From Solirubrobacterales bacterium (GTDB lineage: Bacteria; Actinomycetota; Thermoleophilia; Solirubrobacterales; Solirubrobacteraceae): a stretch of 64,000 nt of DNA. Of the stretch, positions 8,342 through 17,558 are shown piece by piece. Location: contig CANJIV010000004.1 of NCBI GenBank assembly GCA_947474595.1, positions 62,001-126,000 of the forward strand, given 5' to 3'. A program made the position numbers and the translations under genes. How positions within the stretch are numbered: the first letter of the stretch is position 1; each line of letters begins with the position of its first letter. The notes beneath the pieces were generated by a model. The model did no database searches. It saw nothing but the letters and a program-made list of their open reading frames with translations, and was not told the origin of the DNA.

Positions 8342-8971
8342 TTAAACGAGAGCTGGAATGCGTCCGCTAATGATCGCCGAGATCTCCTCGGCGGCGCGGT
8401 CGAACTCGTCGTCAGAGAGGACGGGAGTCCCCTCGAACGGAAGGTCGCGTTGAAGCTCTAGCCATGAACGAGATCCGCCGTATTCGTCACGGACTTTGAC
8501 GGTTACCGGCCGCGGGATGCGGTAGGTACGCAGCAAGAGCACGTGGAGCGGATGACGCCGCTTCCAAGCTAGGCGCTTCTCGGCGTAGTCAGGGGTCCAT
8601 ACGTAGTAAGGCGATAGCGCGTCGACCGTGCGCATGTCGGTCACCGTAAAGGAGTGTGCGACCTCAGCCCAAGCGCGGATTCGGACTCGATCAGGCTGGA
8701 AAATTCCGCCGTCGACAGCCCAATCTTGGACCACCGGCTCACCCTCTGCCCAGACGCCCTCTTCCAATGCGCGGCGCAACTCCGGGCGGTGGGACTGGCG
8801 GATCAGATCGATACGCTGGTGATCGAAGGTCGGGTAGAGAAAGAAGCGATCGTGCTCAAGCTCGAAGTGCTTATCGGGCTCGCCGCTGCCGCCCTTTCTC
8901 AGGGTTAGAAGCTGCTCGCCTTCGGCTAGGGCGCGTACAGTGACGGCCCACTCTTTAAATGCAATTGGCAT
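8342..8971 (-). CDS. DUF1802 family protein
   Basis: The 209-residue product starts MPIAFKEWAVTVRALAEGEQ and contains LLTLRKGG and ELEHDRFFLYPTFDHQ, which are the hallmarks of DUF1802 proteins. Length is usual for the family. Function is not known. It is the first gene of a two-gene leftward unit whose promoter should lie in the AT-rich 8972-9104 stretch. Confidence 0.75.
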   Translation of the reverse strand: MPIAFKEWAVTVRALAEGEQLLTLRKGGSGEPDKHFELEHDRFFLYPTFDHQRIDLIRQSHRPELRRALEEGVWAEGEPVVQDWAVDGGIFQPDRVRIRAWAEVAHSFTVTDMRTVDALSPYYVWTPDYAEKRLAWKRRHPLHVLLLRTYRIPRPVTVKVRDEYGGSRSWLELQRDLPFEGTPVLSDDEFDRAAEEISAIISGRIPALV

Positions 8972-9092
8972 GGGATTCCAGAGGGTGGATTACGAGAACA
9001 GGGCCGCACGCAATATTTACTTCTACGGTGCCCGGGCCTTTATTGTACGACATATATTTCAAAACGCATAATGTCCCTGCAAAACTGGCTAT

Positions 9093-9112
9093 TTTATGCG
9101 CAATTTATGCGC
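9093..9112. repeat. Tandem TTTATGCGC direct repeat
   Basis: Two copies of TTTATGCGC (9093-9101 and 9104-9112) are 11 bp apart, one helical turn, in an unusually AT-rich patch at the 3' end of mftF and upstream of the leftward DUF1802 gene. It could be a regulator site for that gene. The short length leaves chance as a real alternative. Confidence 0.35.
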
Positions 9113-10544
9113 TCTTATAGGGGTCTCGAGATGTACGTCTAGGGAGAAGTGGCGCCAGCGTCCGCTTACGCACGCAGCCGATCCAAACGCCAATGCCGTA
9201 AGCGGTGTCGTCAACCAGAGATGCTGCTGTCCAGCGGATCAGATCCACGGGCGGGCGCGTCATCAGCCACTGCGACACCGGTGATAGCAAGAGAAGTGCT
9301 GCCGCAGGCCGGCGTAGGCGACCGTGCCCCAGCGCGCAGATCAGTGCTGGGCCAGCAAGCATCGTGGACGAGCGTCCCAGCAGTGCCGCGGTCCGCGCCG
9401 TACTTCTAGTTGACCAAAACAGTGCAGTCGATGGCCCAACCCCCGTCGCACGAAGGCGATGGAATAAACGCAGCGCGTAGAGTCCGCTTAAGGTAAGCGC
9501 TAGGCGTCTCTTGCCTGCAATGGCAGCCAAAGCGGTGACTGTTGGCCACGGCGCTAGGACCACAGGAGCCAGGCGTCCCGGGTGACGATCGGAGAGCGGC
9601 GCGGAAGAAGTTCCGTAGCGGAGACGGCGCTCCAAGAGGTCGCGCCAACTAGCCGGCTCGTTGTGGCCAACTGTTACCTTCGGCTCGTAGCGCACTCGCC
9701 AACCCGCATCGCTCAGGCGCCAGATGGCGTCAACGTCTTCGCCGTAACGCAGCCCCTCGTCGAACCCCCCTGCCAGCGCACTAAGGCGAACGAGTAGCGC
9801 AGCGGTTGGTACGTAGGCAACGGGCCGGCCCGGCCCGACTTCTGCCTCCACGCTTCCCATATCCAGCGGCGAGCGTGCTTGGGCATAGCGTTCGCGCAGC
9901 GACTGCTTATTGGCGCTCGATCTACACGCACTTATCCGTGGCGCGACCGCTGCCACAAGCGGGTCGGCGAAGTGTGGCATTAGGCGTTGAATCCAACTCG
10001 CACCCGGCACGCAGTCGCTGTCGATGAATGCCACGAACTCGGTTTCAACAGTTGCCAGACCACTGTTGCGGGCCGCGGCGGGACCGCCGTTGACCGACCG
10101 CCTAAGCAACTGGGCACGGTGGCGATCACAGACCGCTGAGACCGCATCTGGATCGGCAGAGCCATCGTCAACGACGACCACCGGGTGGTCCTGCCCGAGT
10201 ACAGCCAAAAGGCCCTCGAGAAGATCTGCGCGGTCGCGAACCGCGACGATAATCGTGATGTCAATTGGTCCCCGAGTCGCTGGTGGTCGTGGGTGGGCTA
10301 TTCCAGCATCCACGAGGCGGCGGGCGAGCCCACGCATAGCAGGCGTGGCAATCGGTGGTTGTGTATCTGGTGTCGCGTTAAGTAGAGCGTTGAGCGAATC
10401 GCGTCCGGCCCTACTTAAGGTGATGACCCGGCCCGTAGTTCCACTGGCCAGCACCCGGCCATCACAGTGACGGCGTACCTTGGCATCAAGGACAAGTCCA
10501 AACCCTTGTGGCAGAGGCTCGCTGCTCACACCAACGGCACCCAA
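9105..10544 (-). CDS. mftF: Mycofactocin glycosyltransferase MftF
   Basis: This 479-residue protein has the MftF N-terminal region (LPQGFGLVLDAKVRRHCDG, a short PqqD-like recognition part), a family 2 glycosyltransferase domain (about 92-330; VVVDDGSADP, metal motif FIDSDC) and a hydrophobic C-terminal part. It adds the oligoglucose chain to premycofactocin. Last gene of the mftA-F run; its start overlaps the end of mftE by 19 bp. Length matches the family. Confidence 0.93.
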   Translation of the reverse strand: MGAVGVSSEPLPQGFGLVLDAKVRRHCDGRVLASGTTGRVITLSRAGRDSLNALLNATPDTQPPIATPAMRGLARRLVDAGIAHPRPPATRGPIDITIIVAVRDRADLLEGLLAVLGQDHPVVVVDDGSADPDAVSAVCDRHRAQLLRRSVNGGPAAARNSGLATVETEFVAFIDSDCVPGASWIQRLMPHFADPLVAAVAPRISACRSSANKQSLRERYAQARSPLDMGSVEAEVGPGRPVAYVPTAALLVRLSALAGGFDEGLRYGEDVDAIWRLSDAGWRVRYEPKVTVGHNEPASWRDLLERRLRYGTSSAPLSDRHPGRLAPVVLAPWPTVTALAAIAGKRRLALTLSGLYALRLFHRLRATGVGPSTALFWSTRSTARTAALLGRSSTMLAGPALICALGHGRLRRPAAALLLLSPVSQWLMTRPPVDLIRWTAASLVDDTAYGIGVWIGCVRKRTLAPLLPRRTSRDPYKSA

Positions 10545-11212
10545 GTGGCAAGGAGTTCGTCTAGTTCGAGCCCGGCAATCTCGAGCAGATCGCGCCCTTC
10601 TTCAGCAGTGGCGCCGACCGGGTCGCCGAGAACCCCGTTCTCACTGACGGCGCGCACGCCGCCTGCCCGCAGCTGTGGCAAGAGTTCCGCGATAGGTGTT
10701 ATCGCGCCTCTTTGGGCCTTCTCCATCCGGACATGCGTTGGCGCGATCGCCAGCATTATCGAAGTCTCGACGCGACCCGCGTGAGCGTCTCCATGCCAGC
10801 GAGGAGCCCAGGCGCGAACATCGCGACCCTCACTCCTAAGAGTCGCCACTGCCCGGCTTAACGGCTCCGCATTGCCTCCATGCGCGCAAACAAGGAGCAC
10901 GCGTTCGAAGCTGGCCGCTGCCGACCGACACAGCTCCACGAGCACGAGCTCGATTGCCTCTTGTCCTATTGAGAGCGTGCCGGCGAAGGCAGCGTGCTCG
11001 CCGCTGGCCCCGTAGCTCATTGCGGGCCCAACGACTACCTGCTCACAACGGGCCGCCAGTGCCTCAACTAATGCGTTAGCGATGTCGGTATCAGTCGAAA
11101 GCGGCAGGTGGGGACCGTGCTGCTCGGTTGCCCCTAGAGCAATCGTCAGGACCTTATCTTCTGCGACTAGCAGTGCCACCTCGGGCCACGCTCGGTCGCC
11201 TAGCGCGTTCAA
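10526..11212 (-). CDS. mftE: Mycofactocin peptidase MftE (creatininase family)
   Basis: A 228-residue metal peptidase of the creatininase fold. Metal-binding residues are in GATEQHGPHLPLSTDTD (Glu, His, Asp) and AHGGNAEP, with a further acidic site in HAGRVETS. It releases the C-terminal modified Val-Tyr dipeptide (AHDP) from the MftC-processed precursor. Its start overlaps the mftD stop by 4 bp. Length and position agree with mycobacterial mftE. Confidence 0.93.
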   Translation of the reverse strand: MNALGDRAWPEVALLVAEDKVLTIALGATEQHGPHLPLSTDTDIANALVEALAARCEQVVVGPAMSYGASGEHAAFAGTLSIGQEAIELVLVELCRSAAASFERVLLVCAHGGNAEPLSRAVATLRSEGRDVRAWAPRWHGDAHAGRVETSIMLAIAPTHVRMEKAQRGAITPIAELLPQLRAGGVRAVSENGVLGDPVGATAEEGRDLLEIAGLELDELLATWVPLV

Positions 11213-12399
11213 CTATCGACTCCATCCCTCTTGGCACCCAGCTCTCGCGCAAACCCTGGCGCAATCACAAGGTCATCGGGGCTGAGCTCGTCAATGCTGG
11301 AGTGACCAAGCACTAGCAGTGCCGAATCGATTCCACTGCGCAGGATGTCAAGTACGTTCTCGACGCCCGCCTGCCCTTCGGCGGCTAGGCCCCAGAGATA
11401 AGCGCGGCCGATCATGACTGCTCGCGCGCCGAGTGCGAGTGCCTTGACAACATCGCTACCGCGGCGAATTCCACCGTCAAACACGATCTCAACCTCGCTC
11501 CCAACTGCCGCAGCGATCGCTGGCAAGGCCCTGATCGAGGCCGGTGTCCCGTCGAGGTTGTTGCCGCCATGGTTAGAGACTGAAATCGCTGAGACTCCAA
11601 CATCCTGCGCCCGCCGGGCGTCATCTACGCGCATGACACCTTTAAGCATGAACGGCCCATCCCACTGCTCGCGCAGCCAGGCTAGGTCTTCCCAAGATGG
11701 TGGTGGCGTCATCATCCACTGGCCGTAGGCGCCAAAGAACGTAGGGCCAGCCTCGCCCTTGGGGCCCATGTTTGGAGCCCTCAAGTCAGGCAAGCTCCCA
11801 CTAGCTACGAAACCGGCCAGCCAACGCGGGTGGCGAATGCCTTCGGGAGCAAAGCGCAGCATCGTTTTCCAGTCGAGTTGCTCGGGAATCGTCGGACTGC
11901 CCCAGTCACGGCTGTGGGAGAACGACCAGTCCAAGGTAACGATCAGCCCTGCTGCTCCGGCGCTACGCGCACGCTCGATGCGCGCAAGGATCTCATCCCG
12001 CGTACCACACCAGTAGAGCTGGAAAAACGTCTTTGGATTAGCACCAACAACCTCCTCAACGGACTTGCTAGCAAAAGAACTAAGGCCCATCGCCGTACCC
12101 CGGGCCAAGGCGGCCCGCGCCACAGCCAGCTCGCCGTCGGGATGCACAGCCTGTACGCCAGTCGGGGAGATAAACACGGGCAGCGAAAGCTCCTGGCCCA
12201 TCGCCGTCGTCGTGAGATTGCGCTCGCCGGAGTGGCCTGCGACGTGCGGTGCGAAGCCAAGCTCGTCAAAGGCGGCGAGGTTGTCGCGGTAGGTAAAGCC
12301 CTTCTCGCAGCCGGCTAGAAGCGCCCCATACACCGACGCCGGGAGGCGCTTCTCGGCGCGGCGCTGAGCCTCGGCAACCGACTCAAACCATGTACCCAT
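11209..12399 (-). CDS. mftD: Mycofactocin oxidase MftD (FMN lactate-dehydrogenase family)
   Basis: The 396-residue protein belongs to the FMN-dependent alpha-hydroxy-acid dehydrogenase family. The catalytic His is in ISVSNHGGNNLDG and the FMN-phosphate region in FDGGIRRGSDVVKAL. MftD oxidatively deaminates AHDP to premycofactocin, the redox-active centre. It shares one base with the mftC stop and overlaps mftE by 4 bp, so the cluster is tightly coupled. Confidence 0.94.
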   Translation of the reverse strand: MGTWFESVAEAQRRAEKRLPASVYGALLAGCEKGFTYRDNLAAFDELGFAPHVAGHSGERNLTTTAMGQELSLPVFISPTGVQAVHPDGELAVARAALARGTAMGLSSFASKSVEEVVGANPKTFFQLYWCGTRDEILARIERARSAGAAGLIVTLDWSFSHSRDWGSPTIPEQLDWKTMLRFAPEGIRHPRWLAGFVASGSLPDLRAPNMGPKGEAGPTFFGAYGQWMMTPPPSWEDLAWLREQWDGPFMLKGVMRVDDARRAQDVGVSAISVSNHGGNNLDGTPASIRALPAIAAAVGSEVEIVFDGGIRRGSDVVKALALGARAVMIGRAYLWGLAAEGQAGVENVLDILRSGIDSALLVLGHSSIDELSPDDLVIAPGFARELGAKRDGVDS

Positions 12400-13634
12400 T
12401 ACTCCTGCTGCTCTTGTGCGAACCCAGCTAGCGGACTCTCGTCGCAGGCACGATCAGGACGCGACTGGATTACCGGGAGCGTAATCAAACTGGGGCGGCG
12501 CTCTAGCTTACGGCGGGGCTGATTCTTGGAGTGATCGGGTGAGGACTTTGGCGGCGCTTGGTCGCCGCGAGCAGCCAGCAACAACTCGCCATGGCCAAGA
12601 ACACACTCAGGATCTGGTCCATCGAGTGGAAGGCCTGTGAAGAACTTCGCAGCCATGCAGCCGCCCCGACACGAGTCGAAGTGCTGACAGCTGTTGCAGG
12701 CACCGCCGGTCTGGGGTGAGCGTAGTTCGCGGAAGAGCTCAGAGTCGCGCCAGACAGTTTTAAACCCACCGGGCGAGCGCACGTTGCCAGCGTGGAAGGA
12801 CTCATGGATAGCAAACGGACACGCATATACGTCACCCACAGGGTCGATTAGACATACCACGCGCCCAGCTCCGCATAGGTTTAGGCCGGGCAGGGATTCG
12901 CCAAACGCCGCGAGGTGGAAGAAGGAGTCGCCCGTCAACACATCCTCTCCGTGGGCCATTAGCCAGTCATAGAGTTGCTTTTGCTGCTCAGGCAAGGGGT
13001 GGAGCTCATCCCATACATCGGCACCTCGACCAGATGGACGGAGCCGGGTCAGTCGCAGTTGAGCGCCGTAGCGGTCGGCAATTGCCTTGAAGTCATCAAG
13101 CTGGGCGATATTTTGGCGCGTGCAGACCACCGAGAGCTTAAAACCAGAGAATCCGGCATCCCGCAGATGGCCCATGGCAGCAATTGCTGTGTCATATGAA
13201 CCCGGGCCGCGCACGTGATCGTTGACCTGCGCCGTGGCGCCATCGAGTGAGATCTGAACATCGACGTAGTCGCTAGCCGCAATCCGTCTTGCGACCTCGC
13301 AATCGATGCGACTTCCGTTGGTCGAAAACTTGACACCCACCTTGTGGGCGGTGGCGTAGTCAACTAATTCCCAGAAGTCCTTGCGCACTGTTGGTTCGCC
13401 GCCGCCGATGTTTACGTAGAAGACCTGCATCCGCTCGAGCTCGTCGATGACTGCCTTGCACTCTTGAGTTGACAGCTCATTTGGATCGCGCCTACCCGAG
13501 CTTGAGAGGCAGTGAACGCAAGCCAGATTACAAGCGTAAGTCAGTTCCCAGGTTAGGCAGATCGGAGCATCTAACCCCTCTTGAAAGCGGTCCACGAGCT
13601 TGCCAACCGGCCGCGGAGCATCTACTACGCTCAT
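12399..13634 (-). CDS. mftC: Mycofactocin radical SAM maturase MftC
   Basis: A 411-residue radical SAM/SPASM protein. The SAM cluster motif is Cys35-x3-Cys39-x2-Cys42 (CNLACVHC). The SPASM region around 265-345 has further cysteines (CGAGRVVC, CPF, CNSCQHFDSCRGGC) for two auxiliary clusters. MftC decarboxylates the C-terminal tyrosine of MftA and crosslinks it to the preceding valine. The last 60 residues are a Pro/Arg/Ser-rich tail beyond the core fold, longer than I would expect. Its start overlaps the mftB stop by 4 bp. Confidence 0.95.
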   Translation of the reverse strand: MSVVDAPRPVGKLVDRFQEGLDAPICLTWELTYACNLACVHCLSSSGRRDPNELSTQECKAVIDELERMQVFYVNIGGGEPTVRKDFWELVDYATAHKVGVKFSTNGSRIDCEVARRIAASDYVDVQISLDGATAQVNDHVRGPGSYDTAIAAMGHLRDAGFSGFKLSVVCTRQNIAQLDDFKAIADRYGAQLRLTRLRPSGRGADVWDELHPLPEQQKQLYDWLMAHGEDVLTGDSFFHLAAFGESLPGLNLCGAGRVVCLIDPVGDVYACPFAIHESFHAGNVRSPGGFKTVWRDSELFRELRSPQTGGACNSCQHFDSCRGGCMAAKFFTGLPLDGPDPECVLGHGELLLAARGDQAPPKSSPDHSKNQPRRKLERRPSLITLPVIQSRPDRACDESPLAGFAQEQQE

Positions 13635-13948
13635 GACGCCTCCCTCTCAATGATCATTTCGGATGTCGCCAACGTGGCGAGTGCTTGTATATAAGTAGAG
13701 ATCTGTTCATCCCCGACCCCAGCTGCCTCACACGCAGCGCGCGCGGTCCCATGATCGGCCAGTGACTCGACTAAATCGCGCAGAGCGGGGCTCTTCAAAA
13801 ACGAAAGTCGGCGCGTTCCGAAGTGATAGGCGAGGGCGCCAAAGGACTCCGGGCGTAGCGCTACCTGTGGATGTAGCTGCCAAGCACGGTCAAGGTCAAA
13901 GTCGGCTTTGGTACCAGCGCTCGGTCGCGCTGTGGTGGCGAGGGGCAT
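13631..13948 (-). CDS. mftB: Mycofactocin precursor-binding chaperone MftB
   Basis: A PqqD-like RRE protein that presents MftA to MftC. The conserved core WQLHPQVALRPESFGALAYH and FGTRRLSFLKSP are typical MftB. I place the start at the ATG at 13948 (105 residues), 10 bp after the mftA stop, rather than at the in-frame ATG at 13984, which lies inside the mftA core codons and would add a non-family extension. The stop overlaps mftC by 4 bp. Confidence 0.92.
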   Translation of the reverse strand: MPLATTARPSAGTKADFDLDRAWQLHPQVALRPESFGALAYHFGTRRLSFLKSPALRDLVESLADHGTARAACEAAGVGDEQISTYIQALATLATSEMIIEREAS

Positions 13949-13958
13949 CTTGGGGCGC

Positions 13959-14120
13959 CTAGTAGACGCCGCACATGCCGTCAATGGAGACGTCCTCGAC
14001 TAGCAGATCGGCCTCCACTAGCGCCGAGCCTTCCAGCGGTGGGTTAGCGTTGGTGGACGTAGCTGCGCAGTCAGGCAAAACCTCAGTGGCCGCAGACGTC
14101 TGGGCAGTTTGCTCAAGCAT
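13959..14120 (-). CDS. mftA: Mycofactocin precursor peptide MftA
   Basis: This 53-residue peptide gene is easy to miss by length. Its last residues are SIDGMCGVY, matching the invariant IDGMCGVY end of MftA, in which Val-Tyr becomes the mycofactocin core. The N-terminal part (MLEQTAQTSAATE) is a low-complexity leader. The ATG at 14120 is preceded by the strong ribosome site GAGGAGAGG. It heads the leftward mftABCDEF operon and is divergent from mftR 80 bp away. Confidence 0.96.
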   Translation of the reverse strand: MLEQTAQTSAATEVLPDCAATSTNANPPLEGSALVEADLLVEDVSIDGMCGVY

Positions 14121-14200
14121 AAGAACCTCTCCTCATAAACGTTGATGTGCGAGAGTGAATCATTACAGCACCGAGTGCCAAATGGAAGCCCCGTCTGACT

Positions 14201-14827
14201 ATGAGTTCTGATCACCTCCCCCGCGAACCCCTTGCGCTCGGCCGTCCGCGCGGCACTACCCATGCCGAGGTCGAGCGTGTCGCGCTCAGACTGTTCGCAC
14301 GCAACGGCTTCGAAGAGACCACGATGGCCGACATCGCCGAAGCGCTGGGCGTCGGGCGGCGATCCCTGTTTCGCTACTTCCCATCTAAGAACGACATTGT
14401 TTGGGGAGACTTCGACTACGTGCTTGACCGCTTGGAAGGGCTACTCGAAGCTACGCCACCCGATGTTGAGATCATGCGGGGGCTAACAGACGCGATCGTA
14501 GAGTCCAACCGCTATGGACTCGACCAGCTGCCCGAGCTGCGAATCCGGATGATGTTGATCACTTCGGTGCCCGCATTACAGGCCCACTCAATGCTGCGCT
14601 ACGAGGCTTGGTGCCAGGTGGTCGCGAAGTTCGTCGCCCGCCGCCGCGGCGAAGAACCAACAGACCTAATCCCCCAGACAATCGGGCGCGCGATGCTAGG
14701 CACTTCGATGGCCGCCTTCGTGCACTGGGTCGGTAATCCCGATGAGGACCTCGGCACAAACCTTGAGGCGGCCTTTGGCGTCTTTGGCGACAGCACTGAC
14801 TTAAACCGACTTGGCCCTGCTAGCTAG
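14201..14827 (+). CDS. mftR: TetR-family regulator MftR
   Basis: A 208-residue TetR regulator with the helix-turn-helix at about residues 38-60 (TMADIAEALGVGRRSLFRYF), divergent from mftA. In mycobacteria MftR binds the mft promoter and is released by long-chain acyl-CoAs. The long C-terminal ligand domain fits this. The 80-bp gap between mftA and mftR should hold both promoters and its operator. Its stop overlaps the end of the convergent dehydrogenase by 4 bp. Confidence 0.88.
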   Translation: MSSDHLPREPLALGRPRGTTHAEVERVALRLFARNGFEETTMADIAEALGVGRRSLFRYFPSKNDIVWGDFDYVLDRLEGLLEATPPDVEIMRGLTDAIVESNRYGLDQLPELRIRMMLITSVPALQAHSMLRYEAWCQVVAKFVARRRGEEPTDLIPQTIGRAMLGTSMAAFVHWVGNPDEDLGTNLEAAFGVFGDSTDLNRLGPAS

Positions 14828-15717
14828 AGCCGTCTCGCTAATTGCTTTTCTAGCGCCTCGATCACAGCGATGAAGTCAGCGTCACCGAACCCCAATCCCG
14901 CTGCTGCATCCAAGAGCGACCGAGTGTTCCCGGCTGCGGGGAACTCGATCTGAGCCTCGGCGGCGACATCTAGTGCGAGGTCGACGTCTTTGAGCATATG
15001 GTGGAGCTTGAAGAAGGTTGTGTAGTCGTGGTCGATCATCGGCTTGGCTTTGAGCGTGGCTATCACCGAGCCACCCGATCCAGCGCAGATCACCTCGGCT
15101 AGAGCGTCAATGTTTAGATCAGCAGCACGCCCCACCAGCAGGGCTTGGGCCAATACGACGGCGTTGGTCGCAGCCACGGCGTTGCTGAGTACCTTCATGG
15201 CCTGTCCGTATCCAAGCGGCCCGCAGTGAAACAGTCGCGTGCCCATTACTTCCAAGAGCGGCCTTGCTCGCTTCAGGTCCTTATCGCTGCCTCCGACCAT
15301 GATCGTCAACGTGCCGTCTTGGGCCTTTGGCGACGAACCCGTGACGGGGGCATCAAGAAACGCGATCTCATGGCCACTTAGCTCTGCTCCGATCTTGCGT
15401 GTCGCATCAGGGCCGATCGTCGACATGTCAATACAGAGCATGCCGGGGCGCGCGCCGTGGACTGCGCCGTTAGCTCCAAGCAAAACATCGTGAACCTGAC
15501 TGCCGTCTACTACTACTGTGATCAGCACGTCGCTGGCGGCTGCGACCTCGGCCGGATCGCGGGCAACGGTGGCGCCATGTTCTTGGGCCCAAGCTTTCGC
15601 CGTAGCTGTGGTGCGATTCCAAACAGTCACCTCATATCCTCCCCGGCAGAGGTTGGCCGCCATCCGCGAGCCCATGATCCCTAGCCCAATAAACCCAACG
15701 CGCTCAGCCACGATCAA
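14824..15717 (-). CDS. 3-hydroxyisobutyrate dehydrogenase-family beta-hydroxyacid dehydrogenase
   Basis: A 297-residue NAD(P) enzyme of the beta-hydroxyacid dehydrogenase family. The Rossmann motif is GFIGLGIMGSRMAANL at the N terminus, the substrate motif DAPVTGSSPKAQDGTLT lies near 120-137, and the catalytic lysine is in GYGQAMKVLSNA (about 173). Substrates in the family include 3-hydroxyisobutyrate, tartronate semialdehyde and small 3-hydroxy acids; which one is not clear. It stands alone between mftR (convergent, 4-bp overlap) and the transporter promoter region. Confidence 0.85.
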   Translation of the reverse strand: MIVAERVGFIGLGIMGSRMAANLCRGGYEVTVWNRTTATAKAWAQEHGATVARDPAEVAAASDVLITVVVDGSQVHDVLLGANGAVHGARPGMLCIDMSTIGPDATRKIGAELSGHEIAFLDAPVTGSSPKAQDGTLTIMVGGSDKDLKRARPLLEVMGTRLFHCGPLGYGQAMKVLSNAVAATNAVVLAQALLVGRAADLNIDALAEVICAGSGGSVIATLKAKPMIDHDYTTFFKLHHMLKDVDLALDVAAEAQIEFPAAGNTRSLLDAAAGLGFGDADFIAVIEALEKQLARRL

Positions 15718-16179
15718 ACTGGCGGCCGGTGGCCCCCGTCTCTCTGGCTCTTAATTGGCAGCCGCGCACTGCGATCGAGCCTACCGATCCCCTTAGACGT
15801 CAGCTTGGCGCCAGCGGCCTAACGGGAATTTAAGCTCGGACATCTCGACCAGTTAATCGACACGTCAGACGTTTAGCGCTCCTGTCAGTTGCTAATGCCT
15901 GGGGCAAGATGAGCCGTGTGGGAGCCCGAGAGCCCTCCGTCAATTTGCGCTCTATGCAGGTAAATCCTCATAACTTGAGGTCTGGCACGGCGGTCGCCAT
16001 GCGGCCGCAAAAAAGTTGACTTGACTTCATACCTGCCGTGCGCAGATAATCGGCCGTCAGGTGTCAGCGCCGGTGAAACACGGCGAATTAAAGTGAAGTA
16101 AGGACTCGGTCGAAGCGACCGCGTTCGCTGTTCATAAAACAGTTCGCAGTTATCCAATCAACACCGAGGAGGAGTCTCA
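15718..16179. other. Intergenic region with transporter promoter
   Basis: No gene is visible in this 462-bp stretch. The left part should contain the promoter of the leftward dehydrogenase; I see no clear boxes there. The right part contains the composite promoter/operator at 16021-16060 and, directly before the transporter start, a strong ribosome site (GAGGAGG) with a GTG start at 16180. The leader between predicted transcription start and GTG is about 120 bases. Confidence 0.6.
16021..16060 (+). promoter_or_regulatory. Composite promoter/operator, copy 1 (ABC transporter operon)
   Basis: TTGACT (16021-16026), an 18-bp spacer, the -10 GATAAT (16045-16050), then CGGC and CGTCAG (16055-16060). 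The GATAAT-N4-CGTCAG arrangement is shared with six other intergenic sites between 34.3 and 58.2 kb. The site sits 119 bp before the transporter start. The palindromic half CTGA is not preserved here (CGGC), so a repressor would rely on the CGTCAG half. Confidence 0.65.
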
Positions 16180-17523
16180 GTGTCTTTTAAATCTCAAGGG
16201 TCGAGCCAACGTGGCCCGCGCTCATCAATCCGAGCGACCGCGCTTTGTTCGTTAGCGGTTCTGTCTACGGCAATTGTGCTGTCGGCATGCGGATCAAGCA
16301 GCAGTACGTCTAGCACCAGCAGCAGCACCCCGGCCAAGGTAGACACTTCTGCCGCGTCAACTACGGCAACTGATGCCAAGTCGACACTGCTGCCTGTCCC
16401 AGCACTATCGGCCTCGGCGCTGGATGCCGCAATTGTTGAAGCGTTCGGAGGCCCGATTCCGGCAACCGATCTTGACCCCGTCACAACTAACGCCCTTAAT
16501 GTCGCTGGCACCCCAGCTACACCAGAGCAGATTGCGCTGGTCAATAAGTGCGTGAAGGAAGCAACCTGTGAGACCGGCCATGGCGAGATCAAGGTCGGCA
16601 TCCTAGATCCAAGCGGTTCGATCAACCCGTGGCACGCACAAGCTCGTGGCGCGCAGACGCTGCAGGCAATCAAGTACCCACAAGTGAAATCAGTCACTTA
16701 CGTCGACGGTCAAGCTGATCTAGCGAAGACAATCGCGGCGTACCGTGGCCTTATCAGCCAGAAGGTAGACATCATCACCGGCGTCTTTGACCAAGGCGAT
16801 GCCCTCCTTCCGACTACCAAGTTGGCTGCTGCGGCCGGCATCATCGTGGTGCCGTACTCAAATGTCATGCCGAAGGCAACTGGCACAGGCGACATCGCAG
16901 TCGATGTAGCCGCGGACCTCTGCGGGTACGGAACTACCCTCGGTACGCTCGCTGCTAAGGGGCACACATCCGGAAAGGTCGCGCTTTATTCGGGACCTCC
17001 CGGTAACCCGTTCGGTGGAACATGGGGACCATGCGCAGAGAAGGCGATCAAGGCAGCTGGCCTAACGTCATCGATGGGCAGCACAGCCTGGACCCCACAA
17101 GGAGAAGCTCAAGCAGCCGCTGCACTAGCTGCCAACCCGGGTGACACAGTCGCGGCCGTATACGACTACCTGCCCGATGGTTTCTTCCAGAAGGCCATCG
17201 CACTCGGCAAGGAGCCGCTGCATCAGGTAGGCGGCAGCGCCGCGTACTCGACGGTGGCACTTTACAAGCAGCTCAAGGCCAAGTACCCGGACTGGGTGTT
17301 CGACGTATCTGAGAGCCAGCTGTTCTTCCCATCGATCGCCATGACAGCGGCGCTCGAGAAGAAGCTTGGCGGAGATGTACCTCTGCACATCATCCCGCCA
17401 CAGACGGTGTTGACGATGGAGAACTACATTCCGTACTACGACTCACATCCTGGACTACCGCCAGCTGCGCAGTTCAGCACGATGTTGCCGTCCGAAATCC
17501 TACAGACCATTCTGGGCAAGTAA
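16180..17523 (+). CDS. Sugar-type ABC transporter substrate-binding lipoprotein
   Basis: A 447-residue exported lipoprotein. The signal peptide ends in the lipobox VLSAC, lipidated at Cys37, followed by a Ser/Thr linker (about 38-65). The mature part has the periplasmic-binding fold of the RbsB type (KVGILDPSGSINPWHAQ, then GVFDQGD and IIVVPYSN segments). It delivers the ligand to the fused ATPase-permease and second permease downstream. RbsB-type importers are not limited to sugars, and the catabolic context suggests a bulky organic ligand. GTG start with GAGGAGG upstream. First gene of an operon reaching 25093. Confidence 0.88.
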   Translation: MSFKSQGSSQRGPRSSIRATALCSLAVLSTAIVLSACGSSSSTSSTSSSTPAKVDTSAASTTATDAKSTLLPVPALSASALDAAIVEAFGGPIPATDLDPVTTNALNVAGTPATPEQIALVNKCVKEATCETGHGEIKVGILDPSGSINPWHAQARGAQTLQAIKYPQVKSVTYVDGQADLAKTIAAYRGLISQKVDIITGVFDQGDALLPTTKLAAAAGIIVVPYSNVMPKATGTGDIAVDVAADLCGYGTTLGTLAAKGHTSGKVALYSGPPGNPFGGTWGPCAEKAIKAAGLTSSMGSTAWTPQGEAQAAAALAANPGDTVAAVYDYLPDGFFQKAIALGKEPLHQVGGSAAYSTVALYKQLKAKYPDWVFDVSESQLFFPSIAMTAALEKKLGGDVPLHIIPPQTVLTMENYIPYYDSHPGLPPAAQFSTMLPSEILQTILGK

Positions 17524-17558
17524 CCAGAGCGGACTAGGACAAAAAAGTAAGTAGGCAG

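Noticed and set aside
15871-15876. CGTCAG in the dehydrogenase/transporter intergenic region, left of the accepted copy
   Set aside because: There is no GATAAN hexamer four bases before it.
16194-16697. 167-residue open frame antisense to the binding lipoprotein
   Set aside because: Shadow of the signal peptide and linker codons; no family resemblance.
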